Assembly (NCBI GenBank): GCA_037903355.1
Contig: JBAJFE010000004.1
Span: 5,750,001-5,814,000, forward strand
Source: Trichuris trichiura
Lineage: Eukaryota; Nematoda; Enoplea; Trichinellida; Trichuridae
Direction: 5' to 3'
DNA: 64,000 nt
A program made the translations under genes and the position numbers. A model generated the notes under the pieces. The model saw nothing but the letters and a program-made list of their open reading frames with translations, made no database searches and was not told where the DNA came from. Of the stretch, positions 12,635 to 22,010 are shown in pieces (position 1 is the first letter of the stretch; every line of letters starts with the position of its first letter).

Positions 12635-12880
12635 AGCCTCTTTATATAGAAAACAAACGGGACAGATCCGTAATAAATTTCTTCATCATGAAAACATATT
12701 GTCCCGTACCAAGAAACCACTGCTTCACGTCAGTTAAAAGCAGCGTTACAGAGACTGAATATGCACATGCGAGCGAACTAAGTCTTCTATGTTGCTCTCC
12801 ACTGTCGTCAAGCAAAGCCGTAGATCCCCTCGCTTGACTATTTGTAAACGGTCCCGTTTCTTGATACGTGATCGGCAACG

Positions 12881-13237
12881 ATGCCAAAACCGTACTGGAC
12901 TAACGATGACGAAAGGAAGGAGATAGCAGCCTTTTTACAACAGACCATAGACAAGGATATGAAGACGGAATTTGCTTTTGTACTTAGAACTGACCATAGC
13001 CTTGTGCTATTCTTGGAAGCGCTTGAAAAAAAGCGCAGCTATTTATGCAGCAGGAATCAAGAGTGAGTAGTTTTTGCTGGAAAGGGAGTCCCAGAAAGAC
13101 ATCTGCTCTTAGTAGAGACACAGAAAGGCACTTGCTCTCTGCGAAAAGAACAACTTAAAAAGCGCATCATGTACCATCGCTATTATCAGTATTGCCACAC
13201 ACGTGACCGACCGTTCCCGGTTCAGCGGGGTGACTAA
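12881..13237 (+). pseudogene. Small ORF interrupted by one in-frame TGA
   Basis: From ATG 12881 the frame is open for 61 codons (it begins MPKPYWTNDDERKEIAAFLQ). It meets TGA at 13064-13066, then stays open in the same frame for 56 more codons, ending at TAA 13235-13237. The second half has protein-like composition (LRKEQLKKR, then MYHRYYQYCHTRDRPF). I do not recognise the family. The stop overlaps a good 5' splice site (AGA|GTGAGT). However, the nearest acceptor (CCCAG, a 32 bp intron) would shift the frame and end after about 18 codons. Readings: a pseudogene with a nonsense mutation, a first coding exon with a distant partner, or much less likely a UGA-decoded protein. Confidence 0.35.
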
Positions 13238-13279
13238 TAGCAGATATGCTTTAGCGATGCAGAATTCAATTCAGCACAG

Positions 13280-13768
13280 TTGCGACGCCTATGGGCACAG
13301 TGCAGCTGCGCCTCAGGGCGCACGGTGGGGAGGGGTACTGAACACCTAGCCCTTCAATGCTTCCTGATTCTTCGCCGTCCCACCAGCGCTTTGCTGCTCC
13401 CAACTGCTTGTTTTGTGCCCACTGCTTCCTTCCGTTCCCCATGTGAAACACTGGTATGGAGCTTTCTGAATCATTTGCTGCTTCTTCTATGCCAAGATAA
13501 CTGCATAAGTCATTCAGCTGTTGATCTAACACAGCATCGTTTAGGGGGAAACAGCTATGGTAGAAAATTTCTTTCTCCTATATTCGGCTATTTCTTAGAC
13601 GTTTTTGGGTGCTGTAACGTTCGTGCTTGGAATCTGGCCATCCGTGGCAGTGTTCCCCTCCTAGTTCGCAGCATTGTGAGAATTGATAGTGAGGTTACTG
13701 TCTACCCGTGTTGGCACGGCATAAGAGGCTATTGGTCTGCGGCCGCTTTATTGTATCGTGCAGACTGA
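13280..13768 (+). CDS. Unsupported 162-codon open frame
   Basis: This is one of the longer open frames in the window. It has no recognisable domain, is rich in Cys, Leu and Ser, and overlaps an 88-codon frame on the minus strand (13266-13532) that is equally unrecognised. It lies 43 bp after the broken ORF at 12881-13237. It could be chance or decayed coding sequence; I would not treat it as a gene without expression data. Confidence 0.12.
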   Translation: MRRLWAQCSCASGRTVGRGTEHLALQCFLILRRPTSALLLPTACFVPTASFRSPCETLVWSFLNHLLLLLCQDNCISHSAVDLTQHRLGGNSYGRKFLSPIFGYFLDVFGCCNVRAWNLAIRGSVPLLVRSIVRIDSEVTVYPCWHGIRGYWSAAALLYRAD

Positions 13769-14341
13769 ATACTTGCACGCCAACTGCAGCAGGTCCACAC
13801 AGGGTTGACTGTACGCGTTCTGAGTGTTTCTAGACCGATGTAAACAACGTTGCAAGAAGCGCTACAAAAAACTCACTATTCATTATTTTCCGTGCACGTG
13901 GCAATCCATTTTATGGCAACTTTAAGCGTAGTAATTGCGAAACGAGTAGGTAAATATCATTCTATGGTAACAGATTCCTTCTATTAAAGCACTGAGTACA
14001 TTCAGCTCTCGGCTTCCCACTCGCGTATATTTTTACGACACTTAATCCTTTTTAAAATACTAAATTCTTGCTTATGCGGCAGTTTTTAAGTGCAATAACC
14101 CGATTCCTTTTTTTTCAAACACTACTGCCTCGTTGCACATCACCTACCGATCAACTAGGTAAAAGTTAGCAGAGGTAGTCATTGCACAGTAACCTGTATA
14201 ACCTGCAGATCGAAAAACTACATGCGCCCCAATTCAGTCGGCCTTGAGAAGTCTCTGCCAAGCAAAAGTCACTGTATGATGCCCAAAAGCAGTTGGTAAC
14301 GTGGATCGGCCATTGCATTAAAATGACGTAGGATAAGTGAA

Positions 14342-15616
14342 ATGCTATTCAGCCGGCGGGTAGTGTTAATCGCAGTTGTGGTTAATTTGGCTTTAACTGT
14401 TGCACGCGAAGTGTTTGATTTTCTCAGCTACTTATGGTTTCCAATTATGGTTACCTTTTGCAACCTGCTTGCCCTTGTACTAGCTTTATTCGGTGTTGCC
14501 CAAAGCCGATCGTTGCTGCTGGCGATCGTTCTCTGTTGGATTCCCTTGTGGATACTATGGAATGTTTTCCTCACGTGTTTCTATCTGAATGTCGGCGGTC
14601 TGGACCGTGATGCCGACTTGATTTGGCTGAACTGGAGCACCAGTGGTCGCAGCTGGTGGTACGCCAATGCACCAGAATGTCGCGTTCACTACAACCAGTC
14701 GTTAGCAAACCTCGTAGTGACCAATTGCCTCGTTCCATACTATTCAATCGAAGTGGTCATCGCATTAGTTCATTGTTTGAGCAGCTTCATCGTTGGTTTT
14801 CTCATAATAATGTTTCTCCGTCGTCATGACAATGGTGGTAGTCAGCGAGCAATGGCTTTTAAGAATGCTTCCGTAGACTGTCATGCTGAACCAACCGTAA
14901 GCGTTCAACTAGCCATGAATTCAAATCCGTCTTCGGCGGAACCTTGGCTACAAACTAGTACGGACAAGACCCATGGTATTGCAAATAAGTCGTTCGAATT
15001 TGATGAATCATTTGAACTGAATACCGTTGCCAGTCGTTATTATCCTGTTCCTAACTATCGCCGCAGTGCGGAAGGAAGCCGGCTGGTTAAAAAAAATCGT
15101 TCTAGGTTCGTTGACCGCCTACGTCAAAGTAACATCCCAGAAACTCCCCGTAGCTCCAGCTTGCATGCTACGGAAGCATCTGATGCTGAACTTTTGCATT
15201 CAACGAGATCGTTTGGCCCTTCTGATGCGTCGAGCTTGGTGCTAAATTCCTCGGGCACCAGCAGTAATATGACTGATGGTTGCTTTTTGAAGAATTATGA
15301 TAAAACGCATACGGTTCTTGTGCAAGGAAACCCCCTTCAGACGCCTTGTCGAAATGTTGTACAGGCAAATCACTCAGGTTCACCTACGACCTCTGATCAT
15401 GGTCATTTTGACTATGCCTCAGTATATGCTGTTGGCGCAGCGGATTTTCAAGATGCTCAGTTCATACCTAAATGGCGACTTGCCCATCCGACGTCCATTT
15501 ATAAAGCAGGTGGTCTACAGCGTGGTATTCCTGTTGTTAACCCTAGTCACGACGATTCATCTTCGTCTAGGCCATCTGCACCTACTATGGCAAGCACGGA
15601 TGGCATTATCGTGTGA
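14342..15616 (+). CDS. NKAIN-family (Na+/K+-ATPase-interacting) membrane protein
   Basis: A single-exon, 424-residue protein. The N-terminal 165 residues match the NKAIN family. Hydrophobic segments lie at about 7-24, 33-53, 57-82 and 134-158. The family signatures REVFDFL (22-28), WNVFLTCFYL (73-82), the acidic DRDADLIW stretch (88-95) and RSWWYANAPECRV (103-115) are present. NQS at 118-120 is a possible glycosylation site in the loop before the last membrane segment. NKAIN proteins bind the beta subunit of the sodium pump at the plasma membrane. Vertebrate members are about 200 residues; here an extra 260-residue Ser/Thr/Asn-rich hydrophilic tail (about 161-424) follows, presumably cytosolic. 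ATG 14342 is the first in frame and starts at the membrane domain. Lack of introns contrasts with the intermediate filament gene and may reflect intron loss or a retrocopy, yet the frame is intact. AATAAA signals lie at 16062 and 16368. Confidence 0.82.
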   Translation: MLFSRRVVLIAVVVNLALTVAREVFDFLSYLWFPIMVTFCNLLALVLALFGVAQSRSLLLAIVLCWIPLWILWNVFLTCFYLNVGGLDRDADLIWLNWSTSGRSWWYANAPECRVHYNQSLANLVVTNCLVPYYSIEVVIALVHCLSSFIVGFLIIMFLRRHDNGGSQRAMAFKNASVDCHAEPTVSVQLAMNSNPSSAEPWLQTSTDKTHGIANKSFEFDESFELNTVASRYYPVPNYRRSAEGSRLVKKNRSRFVDRLRQSNIPETPRSSSLHATEASDAELLHSTRSFGPSDASSLVLNSSGTSSNMTDGCFLKNYDKTHTVLVQGNPLQTPCRNVVQANHSGSPTTSDHGHFDYASVYAVGAADFQDAQFIPKWRLAHPTSIYKAGGLQRGIPVVNPSHDDSSSSRPSAPTMASTDGIIV

Positions 15617-16061
15617 CTTTGTAGCCTGAAACGTTTGGTTACCCTGCTTGCCGAACTGTTCTGAGTAACTTTCGAAGTAAGTCGCTTGTAGATTTCTACG
15701 TGACTTTTACTCATCTCGTTTTTTTACCAAACTGCCGTGCCTTGTTTCGATTTCGTACCGCACTTGCAACAGCCTTGATTTCTGTTCAGAGCTCTTTTAT
15801 CCATGTCTTGAGGTATAATGTGAACTTTGGCCATGATTAAACTGATCTTGCGTGAATTACTTATCTTTATCGGTAATTTGTCTGTATGATAATGAGCATA
15901 TCTGATATTATAACGCTATGACTGCCGTGATTGGCAGTTTCGGAATGCTCTTTATTCTAGTAGTTGTGAAACCTCCGTTTAGCTACTCAAGCCAACACCT
16001 GTTGGTATTCATTCACAGGTCGAAATTCCGTAAGTACATTATGCAGTAAGCACAGCGAAAC

Positions 16062-16067
16062 AATAAA
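16062..16067 (+). terminator. Candidate poly(A) signal, NKAIN gene
   Basis: AATAAA lies 446 bp after the stop codon. A second AATAAA at 16368-16373 is followed by a long GT/T-rich stretch (16380-16630), so the distal site is the stronger candidate. Confidence 0.45.
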
Positions 16068-16379
16068 TTGGGTGTGGATTGCTATTTACTTCAACCGCGA
16101 AAGTCGAACCGAATAATTACGCAGCGGTAGAATAAAGTCCAGTATTGCTCTGAAGACAGTGCAGCGTTTGTAGAGATGTTTGTTTATAAACGTTTGTAAT
16201 TATAAAGCAGAGGTTTGTTCGGGGATTAAAAGTGAAGTATCCATAGAGAGCAGAGGGCATTTCACTTACGTGTTTTGCCTATTTAAGTAGAATCCAAAAT
16301 AATTCTCCCAATGTGTATGATTACGCTTCTGAAATTGGAATAAGTTAGGGTTCAAGTATTGTATACCAATAAAATTGTA

Positions 16380-17950
16380 TGGGCAGCGGTTTTCATTTTA
16401 TTGAAAGAAGAATGAATGCAACATTTAAATTAACGGTTTTATTGATAATCTTTCTGTTTTTGTTGTTTATTGCTGCTGGAATACCTTTTAGTAATGCAAA
16501 TTGTGTTAGTTGTTGTTTTGCGATGCTTTAATGGTTGCATGCTTGTACTGCGACAGGATTTTGTTTCGTTGAGGCGTTTGTATTTTGTTTCTGAAGGTTT
16601 GAGTTTTTTGTTTCTGCAGCTTTTGTAATGGAGCTGGTTGCGTCTTCAGCACGTCTGAAAAACTGAGGTCATCTAGGAAGTTGATTTAAGGAAGGGAGTT
16701 CTTCAAGTGCGACATGGTCTTGATTTCGGTAAGCGCTTTTTTTCGTGCTACTGGTATTCACTCATCTCATAGGAACAAAAACTGACAGTACAAGCATGCG
16801 ATCTTTGAAAGCATTTTTGAATTCACGTAATAGAACTACTAATTTAAAGTGCTTTGTTTCGACGTAATGTACCATCCTTAATTCAGCAGTCATTCCAGTG
16901 GATGTCTTTTTTTATTGAATCGTAGTTACTATGTGCGTTTCACGAGACGATTCACGATTCGTTTTGTCCATGAATGAATTATACAGCGCTGAGTGCTTGC
17001 TTCATTTTATGAAATACTGCTGAGTGCTAAAATTGAAAGGTGGGCACCATTCACAGTTTGGAACTGCAAGGCAATTATTCCTAAAATGAGATGAAGTATT
17101 GGACGCTTGTTTTTTTCATTTTCAAGACACTTTATTGTCTGCTTGTCTAGAATGGCCAGCCTACGAACTAGTTCGTAGATATTGTTCAACAGAACCTCTC
17201 CTAAGTTCCATGAAGAATAGTTGTAAGTAGCACAGCTGAATTGTGAACGCTTGAGGAGAATCTTAACGTAGCCAGAAATATTTTAGGCCTAGTCCTCGTT
17301 TGAAGGAAGAGTGGAGGAATCACCCATCACCGCCATTTAAAACAGGAAAGTAATAGTAGAAATGAGCATGGTTGGAAGCGAAAATGAAAAATTAACTGCT
17401 CAGCAAGAATCGTTAAGCAGAAAACAGTGTAACTCGGTTTTCGGATCTTTTCAGTTATCTGATCATGCCTCCTGATCCGTAATCCAGTGCGACTGACACC
17501 GCCATGACGTTGTCAACGGATGATCGTGGTTACGTTTGGTCAAACCGTTACTCAACATGTCAACCAGATTTGCAGATGTTAATCCGTTAGGATTATAGGT
17601 AAGCAATGGGTTATTTGGCCCCGTATAACACGAAACGTTCCGGTTTTCAGTTGAGGTTTAACTACGCGCATTTGACTGGGTGAAATAATGCAGCACGCTA
17701 AGAATTAGGCTAAACTGAATGCTGCAGGGCAGTTTGGACGCTCGAAAATTCGGATAGAGTAACTTTATTTGATCTTTTCACTATCTTTCGGTTTTATTCA
17801 TTGTCAGCTGTGCTTCTCGAAGGTATGCTGTAGGAATTTGCATTTTACGTTCCAGACTTTTTGGCCTCCAGATCATGGACACTTTTAGACTAATACTTTT
17901 TTGAAAAACGGGACATTAGTTAAATGTAGTGTGTGAAGCTGTTGTTACGG
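16380..17950. other. No gene recognised
   Basis: GT-rich near 16440-16640, then mixed sequence. No coding or RNA signal was seen. Confidence 0.5.
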
Positions 17951-18080
17951 GATGTGTCCCATTGAAACAAGCACGAAACTTTTTCTACTTCTGTCCGTAG
18001 CTTACGGGTCAGTTCGTGACCCGTCTTCAGCGGTTAAATTAGCTTATTAAATATGTTCGTGCTTGAAAGTGTGCGAAGGT
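17950..18080. mobile_element. Foldback element, short and decayed
   Basis: ACAAGCACGAA near 17957 faces TTCGTGCTTG near 18056. Between them lie a minus-strand ribozyme-like core and the family word GGGATGTGTCCC. No clear target duplication. Confidence 0.5.
17995..18033 (-). ncRNA. Hammerhead-like core, catalytic box mutated
   Basis: Minus strand: CCG-CTGAAGA-C-GGGTC-ACGAACT-GACCC-GTAAGCTA-CGG. The conserved GAAA box is GTAA, so it should be inactive. Confidence 0.4.
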
Positions 18081-18405
18081 TTTCATTGCCCTGTAAAAAA
18101 GGAAAGTGTTGCTTCTGAAGTTTTGCTGCTTAACTTTCAGAACTTACTGCTCCATCTTCAGCATCCACGTTGATTTCATTTGGCTAGCAAGGTCCAGGTT
18201 CAGCCATACGACTTTATTAGTTTATTAGCTTTTGGCTACTGATCTGCTCGGTGGAAATTCATTTCCCAGCGGAGGGACAGAATGAATAGAATGGTTTAAG
18301 CAACAATAAGCTTTCTGAGTTCCACTATACGCCATTTGATTCCATTTTGATGAAATGTAGGATGTTAACTGGTATATAAATTTAAAAATTCAAGATATGT
18401 TAGTT

Positions 18406-18639
18406 GATCTTCAGATTCACGGGTTTGGCCTGTTGGATGCATCTGTAAGTAAACTTCAAAGTGCCCTACCAACGGATGGATGAGCAAACTGTAAGAAAAA
18501 ATACAGAACAATTTGCTCATCCATCCGTTGGTAGGGCACCTTGAAGTTTACTTACAGATACATCCAGCAGGCCAAACCCGTGAATCTGAAGATCTACTAT
18601 GAAACTATTCAAGCCTGTTAAAAGACATCCTGCCTTTCG
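18406..18639. mobile_element. Foldback element, 234 bp, nearly intact
   Basis: Target duplication AGATATGTTAGTT (13 bp) at 18393-18405 and 18640-18652. The arms run from GATCTTCAGATTCACGGG to its complement and include GTAAGTAAACTTCAAAG and GGATGGATGAGCAAA, meeting at a short centre. A tail with ATTCAAGCCTGTTAAAAGAC is present on the right side only. It has no ribozyme core, so it is a minimal member of the family. Confidence 0.88.
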
Positions 18640-19486
18640 AGATATGTTAGTTAGGTTTAGTCAGTTTTATTCTGGCAAAAAAATTTCTCCCCAGCTTTTA
18701 AGATACGTCTGATTCCATCTTCGGTAATTTTATTACGACGATGTGTTCGGTCGTATACTAAAAGCTTTGCATTTTTTCAATAGAATAAAACGGGTCAAAC
18801 GTAACTAATATGTTTCCGTTTGGTAACGTTGTGTTAATGCTCGAGCAAAAAATGGCGTTTCAGTAAGCATTTAATTTGTATGGGGTTCTGTAAGCTAATC
18901 CAAACACCTCTTTTGTTAAGCAGTGCTATGTGATGAAGTTTAAATGCAGGCGCTCATTCACACTAGAGTTATCTAACAATTATTGCTATCATGTGTAAAA
19001 CATCCCTCATCCAGTAACATGGAATGTTTCTCGTTGAACGGAAATGTATCACTAATCGTTGGAAACGGAGCGCGCTAGGTTTCGAGAGTTCTGAGGATGT
19101 AAACTTGCATGTAACTACAAATAAACGGTTTGTATCTTATCCATAACAAATAAGCATATGAAATTTTAAAATGCCGTTATAAAGTCTTTTATTTCCGAGA
19201 AATGTATTACTGAAAAGCACGGCGCTTGAGACCTTACTTTATTTGGCATCGGCGTGCCGTTCCCATCATTAACGCTTAAACTTTTGTTCCTTGCAATCCT
19301 ACTTCAATATCGTGAGCATGTTCCGATAGACAGTATCGTTTACTCAGCGTAGTACCTTTCTGATTGGTTGTAAGACTAGCTCTACCTGCAGCCTGTATTC
19401 TGCGAATTTTTAAAATTTTGTAATTTAAAGTTTAAGGTGGAAAAACATATGCACTACAGCGTCTTTTGCCAACGTAGTCGTCTTCA

Positions 19487-19800
19487 TCATACGGCAGGGC
19501 AACAAAGTGACTCAGTGCATCGGTACCCTGTTGGGCATTTGCTCTGGCAACCAGCTACTGGCTGTGATCCGTCTTTGCAAAGAACTAAAAAAGGTAGGGA
19601 CTGCCTCATCGCTGGTGATTCAAATATTGATACCGAACCTGCTTTGTTCTCGAGCAGCAAGCAGTATTTTCCTGCTGTAGTTTCGCAGCAACCGCGGTCC
19701 AAGGGGCAGTCTCTATCAGTGCTGCACATGTCTTTAGCATTCTCTTCCTTATAATCATAGAAATAAAGTGGGCATACTTTTTGCTGTGTTTGAAAAAATC
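19487..19800 (-). CDS. WAP-like secreted cysteine-rich protein, 3' exons only
   Basis: Two exons on the minus strand: 19639-19800 (acceptor TTGCAG, entered in phase 1) and 19487-19584, with a 54 bp intron (GTTCGG to TTTTTTAG) and stop TGA 19487-19489. Together they encode about 86 residues. Order of motifs: CPLYFYDY, a WAP-like half domain (CSTDRDCPLDRGCC and GKYC), then CKDGSQ, CPTGYRC and ESLCC. This matches the last two-thirds of the complete gene at 24770-25518 (CPLYSYKD, then CELDEDCPDWRKCC and GKYC, then CMDGTTCPNGYEC and NHCC). No signal-peptide exon or first cysteine module was found upstream up to about 20.6 kb, and no AATAAA follows the stop. It is either a gene with distant 5' exons or a truncated duplicate. 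The intron length is a multiple of three, so retention would stay in frame. Confidence 0.6.
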
Positions 19801-20769
19801 CTGCAACAGAAATGCACAGTTAAGAGTCTTTCTCGCTTGAAAACTTAAAATTAGATACGCGCATTAACCTTGGCACTTAAGGCAAACAGTAAATGTTGCG
19901 AAATGTATCTTTTAAAGGGTAGAAATTCCATACCGCAGCTGGACCTGCCCTGTGGTAACACACAGAATTTCAGCGCGAACAGGCATCTTGATATAAAAGT
20001 TTGCCTTATTAAATGCCACATACAGGTTCGACTAAATGAAGATTATAGCGCTGTTTGAGAGTTTCGATATCGCTTCAACAACCCTGCTTATCACGCTGAA
20101 TAGTGGCTCATGTTGTGTCGAAGCTACAGAGAGCAACTTGGAAGAAGGAAAGAACTGCCAGTGCGACAACATAGCTAAGGCAGTATGAATTGGCTCACTG
20201 AAAATAAAACTATTTTTAAGAAATGGTGAACTACTGGCATAATAGATATACGATAGCAGATTGCATCCGTTTGAACGTATACAAAATTAAGGAGAAGGAT
20301 TAAGATCCACGTTACGCCCCTATTATTCTGACTTAAGCGAAAGTTGATACAGAGCAGCAGAAAGATTGGTGTTACATGATAGCGATGATCAGAGTGGGTG
20401 ACGACGAAGAAGGTAAATATGAAAGTAGAAAATTAATGCATTGAATCTTCTTTCATTTGAAACAAGAAGCTGCTGAGCGGTGTACTGCTAGTTCTTGGCA
20501 GAGTCGGGTGCAGTTGAAGTGCCTCCTTGTATTAACCAGACCTGCTGTGACTTCCTGATGAAAACGTATTCTCCTGTGACAGGAAAAATTGTATCCAAGA
20601 ACATAATGCTGATTCAGGCAATCGTCTCTAGTTCTCAAAAGCTTGAGAAAAAAGTGACTTTACCTGACAGCATCCAAAGGGATAAATCAACATAAGAATG
20701 AGAAAAGCAAACGTTCAATACCATATAACAAACGTCACACAGTTTTGTCCGCTTTTTATTTTGCTTCCT

Positions 20770-21010
20770 GTGATCAAACGAATCAGTGCCCTACCAACGG
20801 ATGAACGAAAAGTTATTAAGAAAAACTGCAACGGCTTAGCTTTGCGACCTTCAGAGTAAACCAGTTCCGTTGCCAGCAATTAAGAGCTGTAAGGTATAGA
20901 AAAGTTCCAATCGCAGTCGGTTCTGAAAGATCAGAAGTGAAGCTACTGCTACGTTTTTCCTAATAACTGCTCATCCGTCTGCGATCGTGATTTTTGTTTC
21001 GCTTAATTAT
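20770..21010. mobile_element. Foldback element, old copy
   Basis: GCCCTACCAACGGATGAACG followed by GTTATTAAGAAAAAC mirrors GTTTTTCCTAATAAC followed by TGCTCATCCGTC. Both ends extend weakly into the family arms. No target duplication could be fixed. Confidence 0.55.
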
Positions 21011-21714
21011 AAAGTGCAATGAAGCATGAGTAAAATCCAGGGGGCAGTCTTACATGAACAATTAAGGACTCATAATGAAGCAGCCAACACTTATAATGCA
21101 TCATTTTCCTTAAATATTTGATTCCTTTGTTAAGAAGGGTTTTACTTCATGTCATTTCTTTTAAGATGAACTCGATAAGACAGGCTGTCGTGAATTCATT
21201 CACGAAAGGTTCAGAACTGGCATTGCTCAGTAGACAGTGTGATAACTAGCAACTGTAGTCATGCAGCCTTTAATCAGGCGAAAAGGACTGTTGTAGAAAA
21301 AAATTATTGAGCAAAGTAGAAGATGAAAATATTAGAACAAGGCATCCACATTTTTGTCAATCAGAGATGATTACGACGGAGAACTACTGGTTGCTGGAAT
21401 CCAATGAAGAAGTGAAAGAGTTATCTTTTTTGCTCCTACAAGAAATAATGTAACTCAAACGAGCGATCTCTCAGGAGCTTCCAAGACAGCACATGTCACG
21501 TGCTGATCAGAAAACTCGACGCGACACAGCTAGTAACCAGAAGTAAGAAATCTTGCATCTGCTGATGACGAGTTTAGACCTAACCCAAAAGCTTCATAGT
21601 AGATCTTCAGATTCACGGGTTTGGCCTGTTGGGTGTATCTGTAAGTAAACTTCAAAATGCCCTACCAACGGATGGATGAGCAAATTGTTAGAGAAATTAC
21701 AGAACAAATCGAAT

Positions 21715-21755
21715 ACCGTACGTTTCGGAACTGCTCGTGTTCCGTCGTCAGCAGT
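21715..21755 (-). ncRNA. Hammerhead-like core with ACGT helix III word
   Basis: Minus strand: ACTG-CTGACGA-C-GGAAC-loop-GTTCC-GAAACGTA-CGGT. Helix I would be ACUG/CGGU (4 bp), helix II 5 bp. ACGT is self-complementary and the cleavage triplet would be GUA. Confidence 0.55.
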
Positions 21756-21795
21756 GTTGGGGAGCTGCTGAGGAGGGGAGCTGCTCCTCCCCAAC

Positions 21796-21836
21796 ACTGC
21801 TGACGACGGAACAAGAGCAGTTCCGAAACGTACGGT
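21796..21836 (+). ncRNA. Hammerhead-like core with ACGT helix III word
   Basis: Mirror copy of 21715-21755 on the plus strand with one loop difference. All paired positions are kept. Confidence 0.55.
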
Positions 21837-22010
21837 ATTCACATTGTTCTGTATTTTCTCTTACAATTTGCTCATCCATCCGTTGGTAGGGCATTTTGAA
21901 GTTTACTTACAGATACACCCAACAGGCCAAACCCGTGAATCTGAAGATCTACTATGAAACTATTCAAGCCTGTTAAAAGACATCCTGTTTTTCGTAACCC
22001 AAAAGCTTCA

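Larger units (their letters stand above)
12473..12718. mobile_element. Foldback element with paired ribozyme-like arms
   Basis: Target duplication ACTGCTTCACGTC (13 bp) at 12460-12472 and 12719-12731. Arms of about 95 bp run from TGAAGAAATTTATTA to TAATAAATTTCTTCA with a short central hairpin (about 12575-12597). Outside the right arm is the tail with GTCCCGTACCAAGAAA, also found at the 37.2 kb copy. Each arm holds one hammerhead-like core, in opposite orientation. The CGGGACAGATCCGTAATAAA word recurs in sister copies. Confidence 0.85.
21597..21994. mobile_element. Foldback element, 398 bp, with 16 bp target duplication
   Basis: The word TAACCCAAAAGCTTCA is repeated exactly at 21581-21596 and 21995-22010. 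The arms are TAGTAGATCTTCAGATTC and its complement, with the shared interior words GTAAGTAAACTTCAAAATGC and GGATGGATGAGCAAATTG. The inner arms each hold a hammerhead-like core around a GAGCTGCT centre. The tail (CTATTCAAGCCTGTTAAAAG to TTTTTCG) is only on the right. The target itself lies in an older ribozyme-like remnant (CTGCTGATGACGAG at 21559). Confidence 0.9.

Noticed and set aside
20495..20695. Possible cysteine-rich exon (CINQTCC) near the WAP-like locus
   Set aside because: It is on the opposite strand to the WAP-like genes, has no module spacing and no convincing splice sites.
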